This document shows, piece by piece, positions 62,166 to 64,000 of a stretch of DNA of 64,000 nt (within the stretch, counting starts at the first letter, position 1; each line of letters opens with the position of its first letter). A program made the position numbers and the translations under genes. The notes beneath the pieces are model-generated. The model had not been told where the DNA came from. It saw only the letters and a list, made by a program, of their open reading frames with translations, and ran no database searches. The stretch lies in assembly GCF_041296385.1 (NCBI RefSeq), contig NW_027183620.1:62001-126000 (forward strand). Reading direction: 5' to 3'. The stretch comes from Aphelocoma coerulescens (lineage: Eukaryota; Chordata; Aves; Passeriformes; Corvidae).

Positions 62166-64000
62166 TGACGCTATGGAACCTGGTGGAACCGAGGGGCCAC
62201 AGTGACACTGTGGGGCCTTTTGGAAGCAACAGGACCCTGGTGGGAAGCCACGGGATGATTAATCCTGCACGAACCTGCTCCAGGTGGGCTCCTCTCTCCC
62301 GGCTTCCACAGGTGCTGCTAGGATCCCACTCCGGCACTGGCTTGGCACGGGCTCACGGCTTCCTTTGGCAATGGCTCTGCTCCAGGATGGCATGCTGCAG
62401 AGAATGCAGGTAGATTTTGTGCTCACTCCTGGCATGCAGCTGGACAATAAAGCCTGATCCAGCCCCCCCTCAGCATATGTCCGGCTCTGGCATTGGGGCG
62501 GGGCAACTTTGGGAGCAGCCCCAGCCCTGCTCCTGCTCCCGGCTGGGCACCCAGCTGCTGGGACACAGGTGTGTCCTGATGCCACCGTCTACTCCTTTGA
62601 GAAGGGGAGGACAGAGTGCATCAGGGAGTTTGGTGTGGCTTACATGCGGCAAGGAGAAGGTGCAGCCCCAAACTGGCTTTCACTTCTAGAACCTTTTGCT
62701 ATTGCGGGAGCAGCTGCTGGAGCTTTTCAACCGAGCTGCAAGAGTGAAAAGTGTGATGGCATGTCTATCTGAGAAGGAAGGTTCGGTGCCGCAGCCTGTT
62801 GTGCACAATTTATATGCTGATAAGAGAAGGGGGTGCTTTTGCAACGTTTTCCTTCCTGACACTTCTGTCTCTGTGAGCTTTAGCTGCTTGGACTCAGGGA
62901 TACCGAAGGTATGTGAAAGTGACTGGGATGCGAGAATCATGTTGCACAGGGAACAGGGAAGGTCAGCAAATGTTTCCTGTCCTGGCACATCTCTCAGTCT
63001 GAACTGCAGCTGCAGATGCTTCACTTCCGCCAAGGACTCTGCCACCTTGAGAGAAGGATGCGCTCTATGGAGTTGAGAAAGAAAGTGCGTCTCACTAGCT
63101 TCTTTCCTCTACTTCATAGACAGCAAAGGGGCTATGAAAGGCAGCACTGGCTTTTTGTTCTAGGACTTCTTCTTTACAAGCAGCTGCTGGATGTTTGGAA
63201 GGGGGTTTGGGATATGCAAAAATGAGAGGCTAAGATGGTAAGAGGGTAAGATGGAAGTCATCTGGCAAAAGCAGAGCTCACAAAAGGGCCAGCTGAGAAA
63301 GCTCTTGCTGCCTACAACTTCAACTGCACCCCTCAAAGCAGCAGCACACACGCTGCTCTCGGCACTTTCCTTCTCAGCTCTACGCACCATCCTAAGCCTT
63401 GCCTCTCCCACACTCAGGATCCAAAGACAACGGCACCAGGGACTGCTCACACACTAAAGGCACCAGGAAAAAAGGCTCACCAGCTTGGCCTTTGCATTCC
63501 CGCTGACAGCTCCACAGCTTGAACCCAGAGAACTGCCTGCTGCCAACAGCCTTTCCAATCACTCTGAGCACCTCATGACAAGGAGTGTGGGGAATGAATC
63601 TCCAGCAGCCTCCTGCCCCAGGCTGTCCCCCGGGAGCAGCCCTGCTCCAGGCCGTGACTGCCACCTGCACAGCCAAAGGACCCAGAGCCGGTGTTACACA
63701 CCACGGCTGTGCCTGACACAGAGACACCAGTGGCCACACAAGTGGCCATGGCACTGTCCACACACAGTCCCTGCTGCTGCTCCCCCAGCCGCTGGCACCA
63801 ACTCCCAGCCACCCACTCCTAAAGCCACGGGGCCCACTGGGACACTGCGGGGGCTCGTGGAAGCCAGCGGCCATTGTGACACAGCGGGGCTGCACAGAGC
63901 CCACGGTGCTTTGTGACCCGTGGCTCCCAGGAGAGCCTTTGTGATGCTGGGGAACTACAAGGAAGCCTGGCTCCTCTGTGACACCACCACAGAAGCTCAG
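62166..64000 (+). repeat. Array unit 29 (partial, 1835 bp)
   Basis: The window ends five bases before the expected first intact monomer. C 62842, A 63469 and A 63716 are the marker bases of units 17, 19 and 21, so this copy probably has three monomers. That prediction cannot be checked here. Confidence 0.96.

Larger units (their letters stand above)
1..64000. repeat. Macrosatellite array, ~2.2 kb unit, 28 full + 1 partial copies
   Basis: The entire window is a head-to-tail array of one unit in a single orientation; neither array edge is present. With the phase set at the sequence tgacgctatggaacctggtg, units begin at 1, 2194, 4462, 6730, 8998, 11266, 13534, 15727, 17995, 20263, 22456, 24724, 26917, 29110, 31303, 33496, 35689, 37807, 40001, 42129, 44397, 46515, 48783, 50976, 53169, 55437, 57705, 59973 and 62166. 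The phase is arbitrary. Outside units 18 and 19, all lengths are exactly 2118, 2193 or 2268 bp, so variation is by whole 75 bp monomers plus rare substitutions. The low divergence implies recent amplification or strong homogenisation. CpG is scarce relative to TpG/CpA, as in a vertebrate genome; the bird assignment is my inference. No transposon ends, RNA genes or recognisable coding exons are visible inside the unit. Confidence 0.98.

Noticed and set aside
1..64000. Tandem array of a functional multicopy gene (ampliconic gene family)
   Set aside because: No unit contains a frame or exon set that I can assign to a protein family, and most frames over 60 codons lack ATG starts. It stays possible only as a non-coding transcript.
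1..64000. Ribosomal DNA, histone, snRNA or tRNA gene cluster
   Set aside because: The unit has no rRNA core sequences, histone frames, snRNA or tRNA-like boxes, and it is too short for vertebrate rDNA.

Overview
The whole 64 kb is one head-to-tail tandem array of a ~2.2 kb unit, with no other sequence at either end. There are 28 complete units and a 1,835 bp partial 29th. All are in the same orientation and differ from each other at only a few bases. With the repeat phase set at base 1, every unit outside one anomalous stretch is exactly 2,118, 2,193 or 2,268 bp long. These lengths differ by exactly 75 bp because each unit carries an internal minisatellite of 75 bp monomers with 3, 4 or 5 intact copies. 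Copy numbers in order are 4,5,5,5,5,5,4,5,5,4,5,4,4,4,4,4,3,4,3,5,3,5,4,4,5,5,5,4. This is a macrosatellite (nested satellite/minisatellite) locus.

The DNA looks like a vertebrate genome, most likely a bird, but this is an inference from style. It is GC-rich yet poor in CpG and rich in TpG/CpA, it has AATAAA and splice-like signals, and it has no prokaryotic gene organisation. I recognise no protein-coding gene, RNA gene, transposon, CRISPR array or origin. Reading frames longer than 60 codons repeat identically in every unit on both strands. Most open only at GTG or TTG, and none resembles a known family. I treat them as chance frames kept open by composition and by a 75 bp (25-codon) period.

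Anatomy of one unit, using unit 1 where offset equals coordinate. Positions 1-530 are a GC-rich segment with a 17 bp dyad and an AATAAA hexamer. Positions 531-1085 are a less GC-rich segment with donor-like and acceptor-like splice signals and a 106-codon ATG frame. Positions 1086-1690 are a second GC-rich segment with a short stem-loop and an antisense 160-codon ATG frame. Positions 1690-1839 are decayed minisatellite-like copies, 1840-2139 the intact 75 bp monomers, and 2140-2241 (crossing into the next unit) further decayed copies.

Layout. Units 1-16 (1-35688) are 4- and 5-copy types. Units 16-21 (33496-46514) contain the 3-copy type at every second position (17, 19, 21), a local dimeric higher-order repeat of about 4.3-4.4 kb. 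Units 22-28 return to 4- and 5-copy types, and unit 29 carries the diagnostic bases of the 3-copy type. Bases 38131-40685 are anomalous: nearly all the array's non-75-bp indels fall there, mostly single bases in homopolymers, which points to an unpolished or misjoined assembly stretch.

The main biological interest is the array's recent evolution: exact unequal-exchange junctions, conversion patches, a dimeric expansion and CpG-transition variants. A secondary question is whether the array is transcribed as long non-coding RNA, since every unit supplies a poly(A) hexamer and splice-like signals.
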